Positions 23,938 through 36,149 of a DNA stretch of 64,000 bases are shown in pieces. Each line of letters starts with the position of its first letter. Position 1 is the stretch's first letter. The stretch lies in NCBI GenBank assembly GCA_016630905.1, contig WBMQ01000008.1, forward strand, positions 682,001-746,000. The letters are read 5' to 3'. This stretch comes from Capillidium heterosporum. Taxonomy: Eukaryota > Entomophthoromycota > Entomophthoromycetes > Entomophthorales > Capillidiaceae. The notes beneath the pieces were generated by a model. That model saw only the letters and a list, made by a program, of their open reading frames with translations. It did no database searches and was not told the origin of the DNA. Both the position numbers and the translations under genes were made by a program.

Positions 23938-25147
23938 TTTAAATAGCTTTGAACTACATAGAAAAGAACGGTAAGTATTAGATTCGGCATCATATTAAAG
24001 CGTGGCGGTTGTGGCCATGGTTGGTAAGCCATAACACGTACAAGCTAAGTAGCTAGCATGTAGGTGAAAATCATAACTCAAATTACTAAAAAGTGTACTC
24101 ACATATGATACCCACTAGTAACGAGAGAAAGAAGAGTCGAGCGCGAGGCCAAAAAATAGTTGGTTTTTATACTTTTCAAAATTTTGGGTTGAATCAGCTG
24201 TATTTATACCCTTTCGTTGATATGCCCCAGCAATTTGCAGAAATTTTCAAGGCTGGAACGATGTATTTGGTACACCCAGTAATTGCTTAGCTGGCCTATA
24301 GTTTAAAGTGCTTTGGCGCTTTTATTGGTGGTAAATGGATGAACTGAGTGGTTTAGTAAGCAATTTGGAAAAGGATTGGGGAAGCTAATTACCTAATTAA
24401 TAATCTAAGTTAACTTCATCCTCTATTCGTTACATTAACCACCTTTTAAACTCTGATTTAGCCAGCTTCAATTCCCACTACGTCATTTGCCTAGTTGTCC
24501 TGAACTATCCGATAAACTGGGGGTTGAGATCCAGGTTTAAGATAGTTCTTTTGGATGGATTGCCAATTTAAGTAGTGGAGTCCTTTAAAGTTTTGCAAAA
24601 GGTTACATAATTTCCAAAGTGTATCCTTTTCTTGTACCGATACTCTATTTTTAGGCCCACCAACAATCACAAGTTACCTATGACATTCCACTTTCAAAGT
24701 TCCTTTAGAAATACAATAAAGGAGGATAAACTGTGCTAAGTACTTTATCCCTTTCTTGGATGAGTTTCTCCATTTCAACATGATTTCTTCTAACCATAAC
24801 CATATATCAAAGGATGGAATTGATACGGATCTTGAGATATTCCTTCAAAGAGTGACAAATCCATTTTATTTCTCTTTGTGTTAGTATCGCTTCATAGTTT
24901 AAATAAAGCACACCCATCATCCTTAGCAAGGATTAGTATATTGTTATTTCATAAGCAACTAATGTAGTTTTCTATTTTATAGGATAGTATCGAATTAAGA
25001 ATGTATAGTCGGTATCTGAGTAAATTTATATATTTATTTTAAAAATACATTATTCAGTAGTAACTCTATATACCCTATCAATGTATTCTGTAATGACAAA
25101 TTATCTAGCACTATACGTATTAATCAATTCAAAATTTATCTCATTCC
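23938..25147. other. intergenic
   Basis: No supported gene. A 65-aa frame at 24093-24290 has no recognisable features. Confidence 0.5.
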
Positions 25148-26785
25148 TTAAAGTAAGGCTCGAATCTCATTGACCCGTTCTTTTTCACAAAAGTACCTAT
25201 AAAAACATCAATATCAGAATGAAATGCAAACTTACATGACCCCTAAAACGAAGATACCCGAAATTATACCGGTAGTAACATGCGACATGTGATCAAAGAG
25301 GATTGAAGATCCAGGCAAAGTCCATACACCCTACCAACCAAACTGAAATGAGTGCCACTATTAATCTTGAATCTAAGATGAAGTCTGTCCAATTAACTTC
25401 AACCCCTTTGCCGATCAAAAACTTTTTTAGAAATTGAAGGGTAACGAATATTCGAACCGACATGTTTACAACGTTGGCCATAATGACCGCCTTGGGTACT
25501 GATCCTAGAACAGGTGCCGTCAGGCAGGCCAAGCCTAGATATATCGGTCCAAGCCAGGTCAAGGCCTTGGTGTAACTAGCAAGCTCGGTGGAGTTAGCCT
25601 TAGCCTGTAAGAAGGCTTCGGTGATGCCGTTCATGGAGATAAAAGGTAAGTAACATCCAAACCATCGCAAAAGCTCTAAGCCTCCATCCCTTTTAAGTAA
25701 AGCTTCTAATGTAGGGGTAAAGTTGCTAAGGTAGATGCAGGTTACCGAGCCTATGAACAGTTGGAGTCGGAAGAGGAAGGTGACCGAAAGCTTAGCTGCT
25801 TTATAGTCGGTAAGGTGACTGAATAAGTTCCGGCTACTATCTTCAATAGGTTGGAAAAGCAATCGAGCTATAAGAGAACCTAGTATTAGCGTTAGTAAAA
25901 ATGTATATATAAAGGATGTAGGTCAATTACCATAAGCTGTTGCGATTGCAAACTGGCCTTTGCTATTTTCATCTGCTAAGAGCAAAAGTATCAACTTGTC
26001 ACCTTCAGTCAATAGCAACTTTATTGTCGACTGAAATGTCAAAGTTAAACTCAATTTCAAAGCATTAAAATCTATATAGGGCTCACTAATTGAAAGTTCA
26101 GTTTTAAATAGATAAATGCATCTTACTTTGTCCCATTATTTAACAGCAAACTCCAATTAATCTTGTGTCTATATTCCTTAAAATAGAAAAGGGTTAGCGT
26201 TAAGCTATATATCAGTTGAGCTAAGGCAATTGCAGTTAGGTTGCCTATGGGAAGAATAGTTTTCGACATATCGCTGACGAGAACAAAGGTAACTAGTGCC
26301 TTCAACAAATTTGCCCAAACTTCGGCTTGAACTTTTAATTTATAGTCTAGGTTGAATTGGTTGATTATATAGTAAGGCTCGCCAATTAATTCAACTAGCA
26401 CAGATAAATAAAAAATATAGTTACTTAAATGAATGTCGTGACCAAAAGATACCAAAACTGATAGCGTCAAAACTAAAATAGAAGCTCCTTGGAAGACAGG
26501 TATAAATAGTAGTCGGGTTATCGAAGACTTAGTCAATAGGTCAGGGTATCTTATAAGACTTATTCTATAGCTCTCCCTTGAAATAAATAAGGACATATTT
26601 ATGTAAAGCTCCCAGTCTACATTACTCTCCCCAACTGTTTTTAAATCCAACTTGCTCAGGACGACTTGATTTAGGATAAAACTTGATAACTTGAGAAGTA
26701 GGCCTAAGCTTAACAATTGGCCTATACCCTCGACACTTTTCGATAAAAGCTGACCACTGGTTGGTGTAGTTGCTTCGGTTGACAT
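25148..26785 (-). CDS. RFT1: Rft1 lipid-linked oligosaccharide translocation protein
   Basis: ER multispanning protein needed for movement of Man5GlcNAc2-PP-dolichol to the lumenal side in N-glycosylation. Diagnostic blocks: SLFISRESYRISLIR near the N-terminus, QSTIKLLLTEGDKLI, ARLLFQPIEDSSRNLFSHL, and a C-terminal H-rich helix followed by EKE. Exons: 26785-26127, 26085-25931, 25879-~25330, then ~25325-25230 and a last short exon to the TAA at 25148-25150. The join near 25325-25350 is unclear: the frame of IVALISVWLV does not continue into FDHMSHVTTG. A 28-nt intron (GTGGCA...GGTAG) would connect them, or one base is extra. ATG at 26785 chosen because the longer frame starts at GTG. Confidence 0.9.
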
Positions 26786-27760
26786 CGTTTCTCTATCGAA
26801 TTTAAAGCCTTGGATACAATCCTTTAAAGAATACTTGACTATCACACTGGTGCTTGATGTTAAACTTGCTATTCAAACTCAAATCTGACTTTTTGTAGAG
26901 CTTATGGGAATTGAATTGGATTCTAATTCAACCAATTAAAGGTTTCTAAAGTATATATGTGGAAAGGACAAGTAAAGTGTGTCTGGAAATATATACTTTG
27001 CTCACAAATATACATATTTCTTAATAACAAACTTAGTTATATTATCTAAACATATATAAATATACTGTACAAAACTGTTGGTGCCGAGTAAGACAGTTTC
27101 TTATTAGATTTTAAGAACAATACTGAAAACAATAGGTAACTCAATTTGAAGTTTATATTGGCAATATTAGTTATTGCTAATATAAATACAATACATACAA
27201 TACTTGGATTATATATATGTTAAAGAATTATTTTAGATAGTAAATCCTAAAATATACTAATTTCAGATTATAAAAGCTAGATAGATTTTGCTTTTACGCT
27301 AAAATAGAACTGTAAATATTTCGAGTTTCTCTTAGAACTATTGTTTTCAAATAGCTTTATAAAAGCCATCTAAACAACACTACTATCATAGCATAAGCAT
27401 AGTCTATCGGTTTATATATCGATATTTGCTGCTTATTGCTTATAGCTATTTGTATATCGGGCTATAGTTATAGCAATTCACAAAAGGTTTCAAAAGTTTA
27501 GGCAAATACATTTGCGGAGTAATTTGTAAGCATTTATCAATGATTGCTCAAGCGGGAGAAACAAGTGTGACATATAATTATGTTCATAATTAAAGAGGCT
27601 ATTTATGCAATATAATAGCATGTCAAGTATAAATACTTTACAAACACAGCTCTTCTAATTAGGAACCCAAGGAGTTTACCTCAAACTTATAAAACAATTG
27701 ATTGGAATCATACATTATTCCTTTTTTAGCCATCTAGTTCTTTAGAATTTAGTTCGAGTA
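26786..27760. other. divergent intergenic region RFT1 / Zn2Cys6 gene
   Basis: About 970 bp, strongly AT-rich with TA-rich runs; contains both promoters. No ORF or RNA recognised. Confidence 0.5.
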
Positions 27761-29624
27761 ATGGAAGTAACCAAAAACGACGCCGACTTGAGTGCTATAG
27801 TAGCTGGTACGACACTAATCAGCTGCAGAGCTTGCGACCGATGTAGTTTCAAAAAACTCAAGTGTTCTATGCAGGTACCCATGTGCAAGAGGTGCGTCGA
27901 CCTGCATTTCATTTGTACTTACGATCGACCAGCACGCCGCTCTCGAAAGATCGATTTGAACAAGGTAGATCAACCCAGCCCCTTCATCTCGAACCCAAAG
28001 TTAGTCAATGACCTGATAACGCAATCTTCGGTGCGAAGGTTTGTTTAGAAAGTAAATATTTGGTTAACGTAGAGTATTTTCTAGGCAGCTCAAGCTTCCT
28101 GAGTCGTTGCAGCCCCACCTAATAGTTCTGAAGACGATATACAGGCATCCAGTGACAGGGATTATGCTCTTTATGTTGGACGTCAAAGCCGATACAAACG
28201 ATCCCAAAGAGCTTCAGTTCATTTTCAACTTGCAGTCGTTCCTGGCATCCAGCGGTATAGCGGCAAACCCCTTTAGCAATAGTCCCAGGACCTCGAATAG
28301 CTACTCACTACCAGCACCATTCCCAGAATATGGCACGCCTAGACAGTACTTTGAAGCCATAGATGCCTATTTTGACACTTTGAACATATTCTACCCTATG
28401 TTTACCAGGCTTTCATACTTTAACCACAAGCGATCTCGATTTCTAAATTTGGTGATCTACGCCGTTGGTTTGCAGAAGCTGAACTTAAATGATAAAAACT
28501 ATGCTTGGGTTCCCACATTGCATCAAGAGATCTTCCACAGAGCCTCGAGGGAATTGTTTAAACCATCATTGGACACATTGCAAGCGTTGACGTTGATGGC
28601 TTGGCCATTTTCTAAGGCTTTGAACCTGATAAAAGTTGGCGAAAGGGCACTATTGACATTAATAGGTATGGCTCACAACCTTGGGCTCCACCTTCCGTTA
28701 CCAAAAAGTAGCAGATTTAGTCAAAATTTTCGAATTGAACGCTTCCTGGTCTATGCAGTAATGATGTATCGAGTTATAAGTTTCAATTCAAACTATCGGG
28801 ACGACGCCAAGATCTACGCTATGCGGCTTCCTTTCCAGACATCGCTACCACTAAATCCTATCGACTTTAGCCCCCAGAAAATTGCAAAGTACTTCAACAT
28901 CCCTCTACTTTCCAACCTGCAATCAAAAAAAGACACCAAGTCGGATCAACCCGAATTGGACTGCTTCATATTGACTGCAATTGGCCATCAAGTGTCAGTT
29001 AATATCTACCTAAATGAGAGCTATATAAGATATAGGATACAGCAACAGCTAATAAGCTCTTCTAAGCTTCAAACAATACTAGCGAACCATATGGCGTGTA
29101 TCAACGAGATCTACGTGGGACGATTGACTGGGTTATACAAGTACAGACACAAATACTCCAACAAGGATGCCTCAGCTCTAAATTTATATGACACCATTAT
29201 AAACTATACCTTACTAATATTCCATATCAATATATATAGCACCTATTCATTCCAATACCATGTTAATCCTCAGTTGGAGCTGCCACCTTTCACCACGATT
29301 TCCAAAGCACCGAACATAGGCAACAATACGTTTATAGCTAATAAATGTATCGAAAACCTGATAAATATCGTCCTAACCTACATCAACTTTGGCCCAGAAG
29401 CTAAATACCACCCCTGTAATCTGATGACTCTGATACGCGCTGTCTCCCATCTCAAATCCTACGACAAGTTGTATCTAAACTACCCCGAACTGAACCAGAC
29501 CATCAAACTTGGTAGTGATTATATAGAGTTATTTAGAAATAACTTGGCGACCGCAGCCATTGTCAGCTTTTTCAAGGCTTATTCGTCTAGCTTGCACCTC
29601 AGTAACATGTTTAAGAAGTCTTAA
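27761..29624 (+). CDS. Zn2Cys6 transcription factor
   Basis: Fungal binuclear zinc-cluster regulator, 605 aa. The cluster at residues 24-54 reads ACDRCSFKKLKC...PMCKRC...C-T-Y with spacing C-x2-C-x6-C-x6-C-x2-C-x6-C, followed by a basic stretch RPARRSRK. Exon 1 27761-28038, intron 28039-28084, exon 2 28085-29624. The C-terminal two-thirds matches the fungal-specific regulatory-domain layout: YFEAIDAYFDTLNIFYPMF, then LQALTLMAWPFSK and IGMAHNLGLHL. Target genes cannot be read from sequence; no biosynthetic cluster surrounds it. Confidence 0.9.
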
Positions 29625-30173
29625 AGGTTTAGAAATTTAATGTATTGTATGTTTAGTTGACCTAGATTCAATTTATATTCCTCAAATAAATAATGTGTAT
29701 TTTAAGCTTATATAGTGAGTTCTAATTTGAGTTCTCATAAGTAGTATTTCATTATATTTACGTACTAAGTAATTCATATATTAGCACATTAATTTAGCTA
29801 ATATATCGAAGTTTCTGATTATGCTTATAAATCAGTCAGCTCAACAATCAATCCTTTGTGCCATAAACAAGTTTAGCTCACAAAAAAATAATTGATCAAG
29901 GATAAGTTGATGAATCATAATTGACTAAATCAATATAGAGCCTATTATTATTGGATATATATAAACATACCGAAACTTACAAAAATATGATGCTCAAAGG
30001 GCAGGAGTTCTTTTCAAAACCAACAGCCTTTAGTTTATTGTTAGCTGAGGTATATAACAACTATCTACCTAATCACATAGCATAAATAAGCAAAACTTTG
30101 AGAAAAAGAAATCCGAAAACCTTCCAAACCTTTTAGCTAAACCTCTAAACTGAGAACCTTATCTTCAACCAGC
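29625..30173. other. intergenic
   Basis: AT-rich spacer between a gene end and the next promoter; nothing else recognised. Confidence 0.5.
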
Positions 30174-31083
30174 ATGGATGGCAATGCAAATGAACCTAGA
30201 TACACTCTGATGAATGATATGAAACCGGGGATATACAAACGGTACAATATTAATGTCATTGTTTTATTGCTGGGTAATCAACTATACATATATGCATATT
30301 TTAATTTTTCAAATTAGAAAGGGTTATAAACGCAGAAAACAGAATATATAACTTTTATATCGCCGATGAATCTGGAAAAGGAAAGCTAGTTCTATGGAAC
30401 GATTACGGAGCCGCTGTGAGACCCGGTATGTTGTTGAAAATCCGAGACTGGTAATCATATTTTGCTAAAGTAGATGCTTATACATTCAAAAGTTTTCTAA
30501 AGCATTACCAAGGGGTGACCACTATAAATGTCAACCGTGTAGCAAACATCCACAACTACGCCATGTAATTTGAACCTGCTTATTAATTTTCTAATTCCTT
30601 TATCTAAGGTACAACCTTAAATTCAAAGACATTCCCGACCTAAGTGAAAAATACTATCCAGAATTCGATGAAAGTATACTTTAACCTATAATTACGCTAA
30701 CATCTGTAGGCGCAAAAAGAACTGAGGATTTACCGAGAGGAGGCGAAGATTCAAACCCAAATGCACCCCAAGTTGGAGAAAGACAGACACCACCACAATC
30801 TTCGAGTACCAGTCGGGGACGAGGTTCAAAAAGGGGAGATTACAATAATCACTCGAATATTGGGTCGAGCCGAGGTTCTAGGAGAGATCGTTCTCCTACC
30901 CCATCAAATGACGGTCCGACAACAAATTCTAGGGGGAATGATTCTCAAAGACCTCCAAACGATATTCCAACGAGAGGCTTTAGGAGGGACAGCACTCATA
31001 GACCATCAAATACCGGTCCATTTAGAGGTTCTAGGAGAGGCAGCCGAGGCAGGGGTCGAAGAACCAACGGCCACATGGAGTAG
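30174..31083 (+). CDS. SOSS-B/hSSB1-like OB-fold protein with RG-rich tail
   Basis: Single-stranded-DNA-binding OB-fold protein resembling the SOSS complex B subunit. Seen: DMKPGIYKRYNINVIVL, YNFYIADESGKGKLVLW, VRPGMLLKIRD, AYTFKSFLKHYQGVTTI, then LKFKDIPDLSEKYYPEFDE. Introns were placed at ~30271-30317, ~30450-30472, ~30567-30608 and ~30672-30710. The second junction leaves a frame conflict: the best homology (LKIRD followed by AYTFK) needs one base fewer, whereas a canonical 48-nt intron with donor near 30426 keeps the frame but drops LLKIRD. The C-terminal ~120 residues are low-complexity with three imperfect RGSRR...RPSN.G repeats, likely nucleic-acid binding. Confidence 0.7.
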
Positions 31084-31519
31084 ATATGTGTGACTTATAG
31101 TTATCATAATTTAAGCCTAAGGGTTTATATAAAACGGCTTACCCTAGCTTGGAGTGTAAAACCATACTTTGTTAATACAAGCTCAATTATTTTTTACAAA
31201 TATAAGACAACATTTATAGCTAATATTAATGTATATCTATACGACTATAAAATTAGTTATTTTTAAATTAAATATATAATTAGTTTGAGTTTTACTTTGG
31301 TAATAAAACCTTTATAATTGGTATGCTACAAACTTGAATATATGCCAACTTTGTATTTACTTAGGTTTTAACTAAAGCAACGTAAATGTGCCACATTTTA
31401 TAATAAATCCATCTATCTAATTTGCACTATAATTCCTTAAGAAATACCAAAACTTTTCAAGAAAACAGATATCTTTTAAAGAGGATTAAACCAAGTATTG
31501 ATATCAAAATAAGGACAAG
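31084..31519. other. intergenic
   Basis: AT-rich promoter/terminator spacer; no coding pattern. Confidence 0.5.
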
Positions 31520-33483
31520 ATGCTAAGAAGTTTGGCGAAGAGGATAGTTCAACATAGAGCTCCATTGCAATATATACAACATGTAAGACTATCGACCGTC
31601 GCTCCAACGCCGAAAATTGTAGAGCCGAATCCATTCGAAACTTTGAATTTAGCACCTCAACTAATCTCAACTATCTCAAGTTTAAATTGGAAGTACCCGA
31701 CTACGGTACAGTACCAGACTATACCGATAACTTTAGAAGGAAAGAATGTAAAATATTGTCTTATACATATATCAAATTTCCTAATCTATTTGTATATTTA
31801 TATTTTAGGTAGTAGCTTCAAGCTGGACGGGCCAAGGCAAAACTTTCTGTTACCTACTACCTATACTGACAAAACTTATCGCTGCAAAGGAAGTCGAACA
31901 AACAACTGAGAATGTTATAAACGACATATTGCCTAAAGCGATAGTACTGACACCCTCAACTGAACTTTCAAAACAAGTCTTCAACAACTTTCAAACTTTC
32001 ATTACGAATACTAAAGTTAAAGTGGGCTTGGTAAATTCTAACTTGGCTATTGAAAATCAGGTAAGAATAGAATTTATATAGCATACATTTTTAACCATCT
32101 TTTTGCTTATTTATTTATAAGTTAGAAACCTTAGCGAAGCTCAAGTTGGACGTCCTAGTGACGACGCCCGGCAGACTTTTACAGTTACTTAAGTTTACAA
32201 GAAAATGCGATTCCGAAAGTACAAGCTTGAATGTACCCAAACTACGCGCTGATAAGTTGGAGTTTTTAGTTGTCGATGAGGTGGATAAATTGCTATCTTT
32301 AGGACATCTACCTGAAGGTGCGTATATTTTTATTTGAATCCATGCTAATTTATCATTTTATTATAGTTCTAGAAAGTTGGAAGTTGTTTTAGATACCTTC
32401 AATCATAACAAAAAATTAACAGGAGAGTAAAGAGATGGCTAAGAAGAAGATCCAAGTGCTTATGTATTCGGCTACTTTGATCAAGGAGGTGCACGGTTTG
32501 GTTTTGAAATTAGCACCCCATCACAAACTCGTGGATCTCAACAAAAACTTATCCGTACCTAAAACTGGTATTTTTTGGCTTTATTTTGGATATTAATTTC
32601 TGTATATTCGTAGTTAAGCAGATTGTCTATAAAGTAAATAACAAGCGTAAATTAAGTTTACTACTTTATTTGCTAAGACGTAAGGGAAACGTATCATTGA
32701 AGGTAACATATGAGACTATGTAATCCAATACTTATATGCAATATTATATTTCACCAGGACCAAAAAATACTGATATTCACTCGTACCATCCAAAGATGCC
32801 AAAGGTTAGTAGATTCATTGAAAGAGCACAAGATAATAGCCGAACCCTTCCACGCCGATTTGACATTAAACCAGCGGACCTCGACGTTGAAGAAGTTTGA
32901 AACCAATCAAGTCAAAATCTTAGTAGCAACCGACATCGTAACGCGAGGCATCGATTTCAAAGATTTGAACTACGTAGTCAACTACGATTTACCCATCCAA
33001 GTTAACGATTACGTGCACAGGGTAGGACGAACCGGTAGGTTACATAGTTTAGGTACCTCCATTAGTCTAGTCAACAAGGATGTCGAAGTCATCAGTCGAC
33101 CCAACTCTAAAGACGCCTACTTGAGTGAGTTGGAAATTTTAGACAACTTGATAGCTATTTTAAATGAAAGTAATTCAGACAAGAACTGCTCCAAGTTGGA
33201 AATACGTAAGATTCCAGGGCCCTTTTTGGATATCGACCAGCACTACAAGTTCAAGAAGGTCTTCAACGATCCCAAGTTCAAGAGTATTATCAACTACGTC
33301 GATATCGATAGTTCCAATAGTAATGCTGTGAAGAAGATGGAGAGGACATTTGAAGATGAAGAGGAGGCGAGTAATAAGGTCAGCTACAAGGATCTAATTA
33401 ATAAGTTTGAGGAGAAGAGTGCCAAGACTAAAGGAGTGGTGCTTAGTAAGCGGGACCGTAACTCCAACTTATATAAGAGATAG
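31520..33483 (+). CDS. mitochondrial DEAD-box RNA helicase (Mrh4-like)
   Basis: ATP-dependent RNA helicase, probably mitochondrial: the N-terminus MLRSLAKRIVQHRAPLQYIQ is Arg-rich and lacks acids. Motifs: Q-motif region FETLNLAPQLISTIS...YPTTVQYQTIP; motif I SSWTGQGKTF; Ia LTPSTELSKQ; TTPGR; motif II VVDEVDK (Val replaces Ala of DEAD); III MYSAT; IV ILIFTRT; V VATDIVTRGIDF; VI HRVGRTGR. Exon 1 is 31520-31747, exon 2 starts at 31809; later introns lie near 32060-32120, 32318-32366, 32370-32420, 32567-32613 and 32703-32757. The C-terminus is Lys-rich. Mrh4 identity is inferred from localisation and the divergent motifs. Confidence 0.85.
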
Positions 33484-34881
33484 GTTTCATTTGTAGAGGA
33501 TTTGAAATGTATGGTAATTAAATAGAAATAGAATTATAGTGCAACGTGTTAGAATTTCGATGTTTATATTGATATTTTTAATAATACAACATTTTTTTAG
33601 TTGTATATGTTTAATTTCAAATAAAGGTAAATGTATTTTTGCTATAGTACCTCCACTTGATTACAGCTCAAACTACATCAAAGCCAACGTAGTCTTATTT
33701 CGGTGACTCTAACGTTTTAAAGCAATTCAACTTTATATTTGAAATATACCCTAATCAATTCAAGCTACCTAGTCGATCACAACACAAAGCGTGGTGCTGT
33801 CGCCTTTGAGGATTAAGATTTCAAAAGAGCTAGTTCAACTGGTGTACCTAATTGAATATCCTGATCTGTCTGATACAGAATAAGCCCTTTCAATAAAATA
33901 ATCTCTTTAGCCATATAAATAAGGATTTTAAATTTATATAAAGATATTGTATTTGGTGATATACATTGACTATTTGCATTTCAACGAACACGCGCCCCTA
34001 TATACATTCCCAATATTTTACAAGCCTCCATCGTATAAATGGAACTTCCTAGTATGACTCTAATGAACCTGTATTTGATACAAAGGTATCTAAATAAAAG
34101 CTACTTTAAAGCCTATATACAAGCTAGCCTCACTTGGATATAAAGCCCTAGGTATTTAATAAACCCAATCATTCTAAGTCTATATAGAATCGCCCGCTAA
34201 CTTTATTCCAACTATTAAATATATCCTTTACGCTTTTCAAATGTAATGTGAAACGGTATAGAAATATATTAATAGTTCATTGAGACCTTAGATTGTACAA
34301 GCCTAGCAAAATCGATATGGTTTTGAAGATGTATGTCGATTAAAAGTTTATATACCAAAAGAACTTTTAAAGTTTTGCTAAAATTCGCTTCAAATGTACA
34401 TTCCTAATCTATACCGACAACTTCTGAGAAGGGTGGAAGTAAACATCGATCTAAAAATAGAAAGCAGAGCTATTCTGGTCTCCGTTTTTATTTTTGGACT
34501 TTGCGCTGTTTAACTTCCCCTTTTTGATACTTAAGTGTAGCCTTGACTAAAATGAGGGCTTTGAACTTTGTGTGGGAGCCTAAACCGAGTAGCCAGCTTT
34601 CAAAACACCCGTTAATTATTTTGAGCCAACCGAAACCCATCAGTTTGTGTTGCAAATTTTTTGAGTAGCACGATTCCAACTACGTTTCTATATTGAGCGG
34701 AAGATCCAACTTCCCCTCATTTCCAATTTATACCGGTACTAAAATGCGAGGCAGCTTAGTTGGAGCTGATATTAAATCAGTTAAAAACATTACCCTTAAT
34801 TATGAGCCCAAAAACAATATAAAAAGGGCTGAGGCGAAGGCACTCTTTCATCAAAAACAATAAATTTTGAAGTTTCCAACA
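33484..34881. other. intergenic, ~1.4 kb
   Basis: No gene supported; the 63-aa antisense frame at 34488-34679 has no recognisable content. The last ~60 bp hold a TATA-like AATATAAAAAGG upstream of the secreted protein gene. Confidence 0.5.
34818..34829 (+). promoter_or_regulatory. TATA-like box
   Basis: AATATAAAAAGG about 55 bp before the ATG at 34882, the expected position for a strongly expressed secreted-protein gene. Confidence 0.5.
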
Positions 34882-35310
34882 ATGAAGTTTTTAATCCCAC
34901 TTGCATTACTTACCGCCGCCGTATCGGCTCAAAGCGCTTCTCCATCCCAATCCAACCCTGATTCTCAGGTTAGTATGTCGGCTCAAAACGCTTGTGCCAT
35001 CAAATGTGACCCTAAGGACGTCAATTGCAAAGCTGCCTGCAACGGTGTACCCAACCCAACTCGCGAGGACATTCAAAAATACTCTGAATGTATTACCAAA
35101 TGTAGTAACAGCGATACTGCCGTCGACCAAGTCAAGCTTTTGAGTTGTCAATCCAACTGCAACTCGCTGTTCAACAACAAAGGCGGAAACTCGCACGCCA
35201 GCCATCAAACTGGTAACTCTACAGGTTCTTCGACCTCCGACGTGACAAGAAATGGATCCATCTTACCTATACTTGCGGTCTCCTTACTCGTTATCCCATT
35301 CTTGTATTAA
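34882..35310 (+). CDS. CX3C-rich secreted, probably GPI-anchored protein
   Basis: 142 aa, one exon. Signal peptide MKFLIPLALLTAAVSAQ; then a core with eight cysteines, mainly in CX3C pairs (CAIKC, CKAAC, CITKC, CQSNC), like a helical-hairpin cysteine scaffold. A Ser/Thr/Asn-rich spacer follows and then a hydrophobic C-terminus (ILPILAVSLLVIPFLY) with no basic tail, the usual GPI-attachment layout. Probably a cell-wall or plasma-membrane surface protein. The frame is open from a TTG at 34867, but the ATG at 34882 begins the signal peptide. Family not recognised. Confidence 0.75.
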   Translation: MKFLIPLALLTAAVSAQSASPSQSNPDSQVSMSAQNACAIKCDPKDVNCKAACNGVPNPTREDIQKYSECITKCSNSDTAVDQVKLLSCQSNCNSLFNNKGGNSHASHQTGNSTGSSTSDVTRNGSILPILAVSLLVIPFLY

Positions 35311-36090
35311 CCTAAATAAAATCACTAATCTATTCTTTAAACTTTTGAACATATTTACAGTTTAAAATATACGATTTTATAATCAATAGAAACTGCTAAC
35401 TGCTACTTAGGATAAAATCTGCCTATATCTAAAATGGGGTTTAGTTTTGAGTTTATATAAATCAAATTCGTTACAAAGTACTGCAAATAGTCAATGTATA
35501 TATATAATCACATCAGTTTTTGCTATTTGAGAAAGAAAGGCAATACCAGCTTTGTATCAAATATCGTCACAAAAGAAGCTTATATAGTTTACAAACATTG
35601 GATGTTGTGTTTACTTTTTGTTTAATGAATAAAGCTAATACAACTGAAGGACTCATACAATCAAGTTAAACAAATTCCTTCAACTCAAATTTATAATAGT
35701 GTACTGATGGGAACGTATCAAAAACTGGAGAAAATAAGTATAATAAACCTCTAAGTTCATTGAATAGTTGTATAGGTAATTTCTAGGATGGTAATAAAAA
35801 GGTTTAATCAAAAAAATCACATTATATTTAGCTTAAAGCCATTCTTTCATTTAATAGACTTGCCGACTTTATATCAAATAGGTTTTGACAAAGTAATTCA
35901 ATTATTTTAAAACAATCATTAAGGATAGGAGAAAAAGTATAAATAAAGGTAAGTCATCGAATCTAAACTGCAAACTCACAGGATAAATAGCTTGTTAAGT
36001 ACATCTATTGCCCATATCTGGCATCGTTTCTAATTTAGTTAGTAGTTTAAAGAACTTAATCATAGGTACAAAATCAACGTATTCATACTC
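35311..36090. other. AT-rich intergenic
   Basis: No gene supported. Confidence 0.5.
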
Positions 36091-36149
36091 TCTGAGCCTC
36101 CTAATCAAGGTACATGGTGCATCACTACTATATAACTAGAGTTCTTAAA

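Noticed and set aside
23655-24032. Pro-rich 125-aa minus frame
   Set aside because: Out-of-frame reading of the TBP N-terminal exon.
30761-31093. 110-aa frame MHPKLEKDRH...
   Set aside because: Out-of-frame with the RG-rich tail of the SOSS-B-like gene, whose own frame ends at 31083.
32360-32425. Stop codons inside the DEAD-box helicase around motif II-III
   Set aside because: An intron of about 40 nt ending TTAACAG removes them and rejoins the conserved frame.
34488-34679. 63-aa minus frame
   Set aside because: No homology-like features, splice context or promoter; probably chance.
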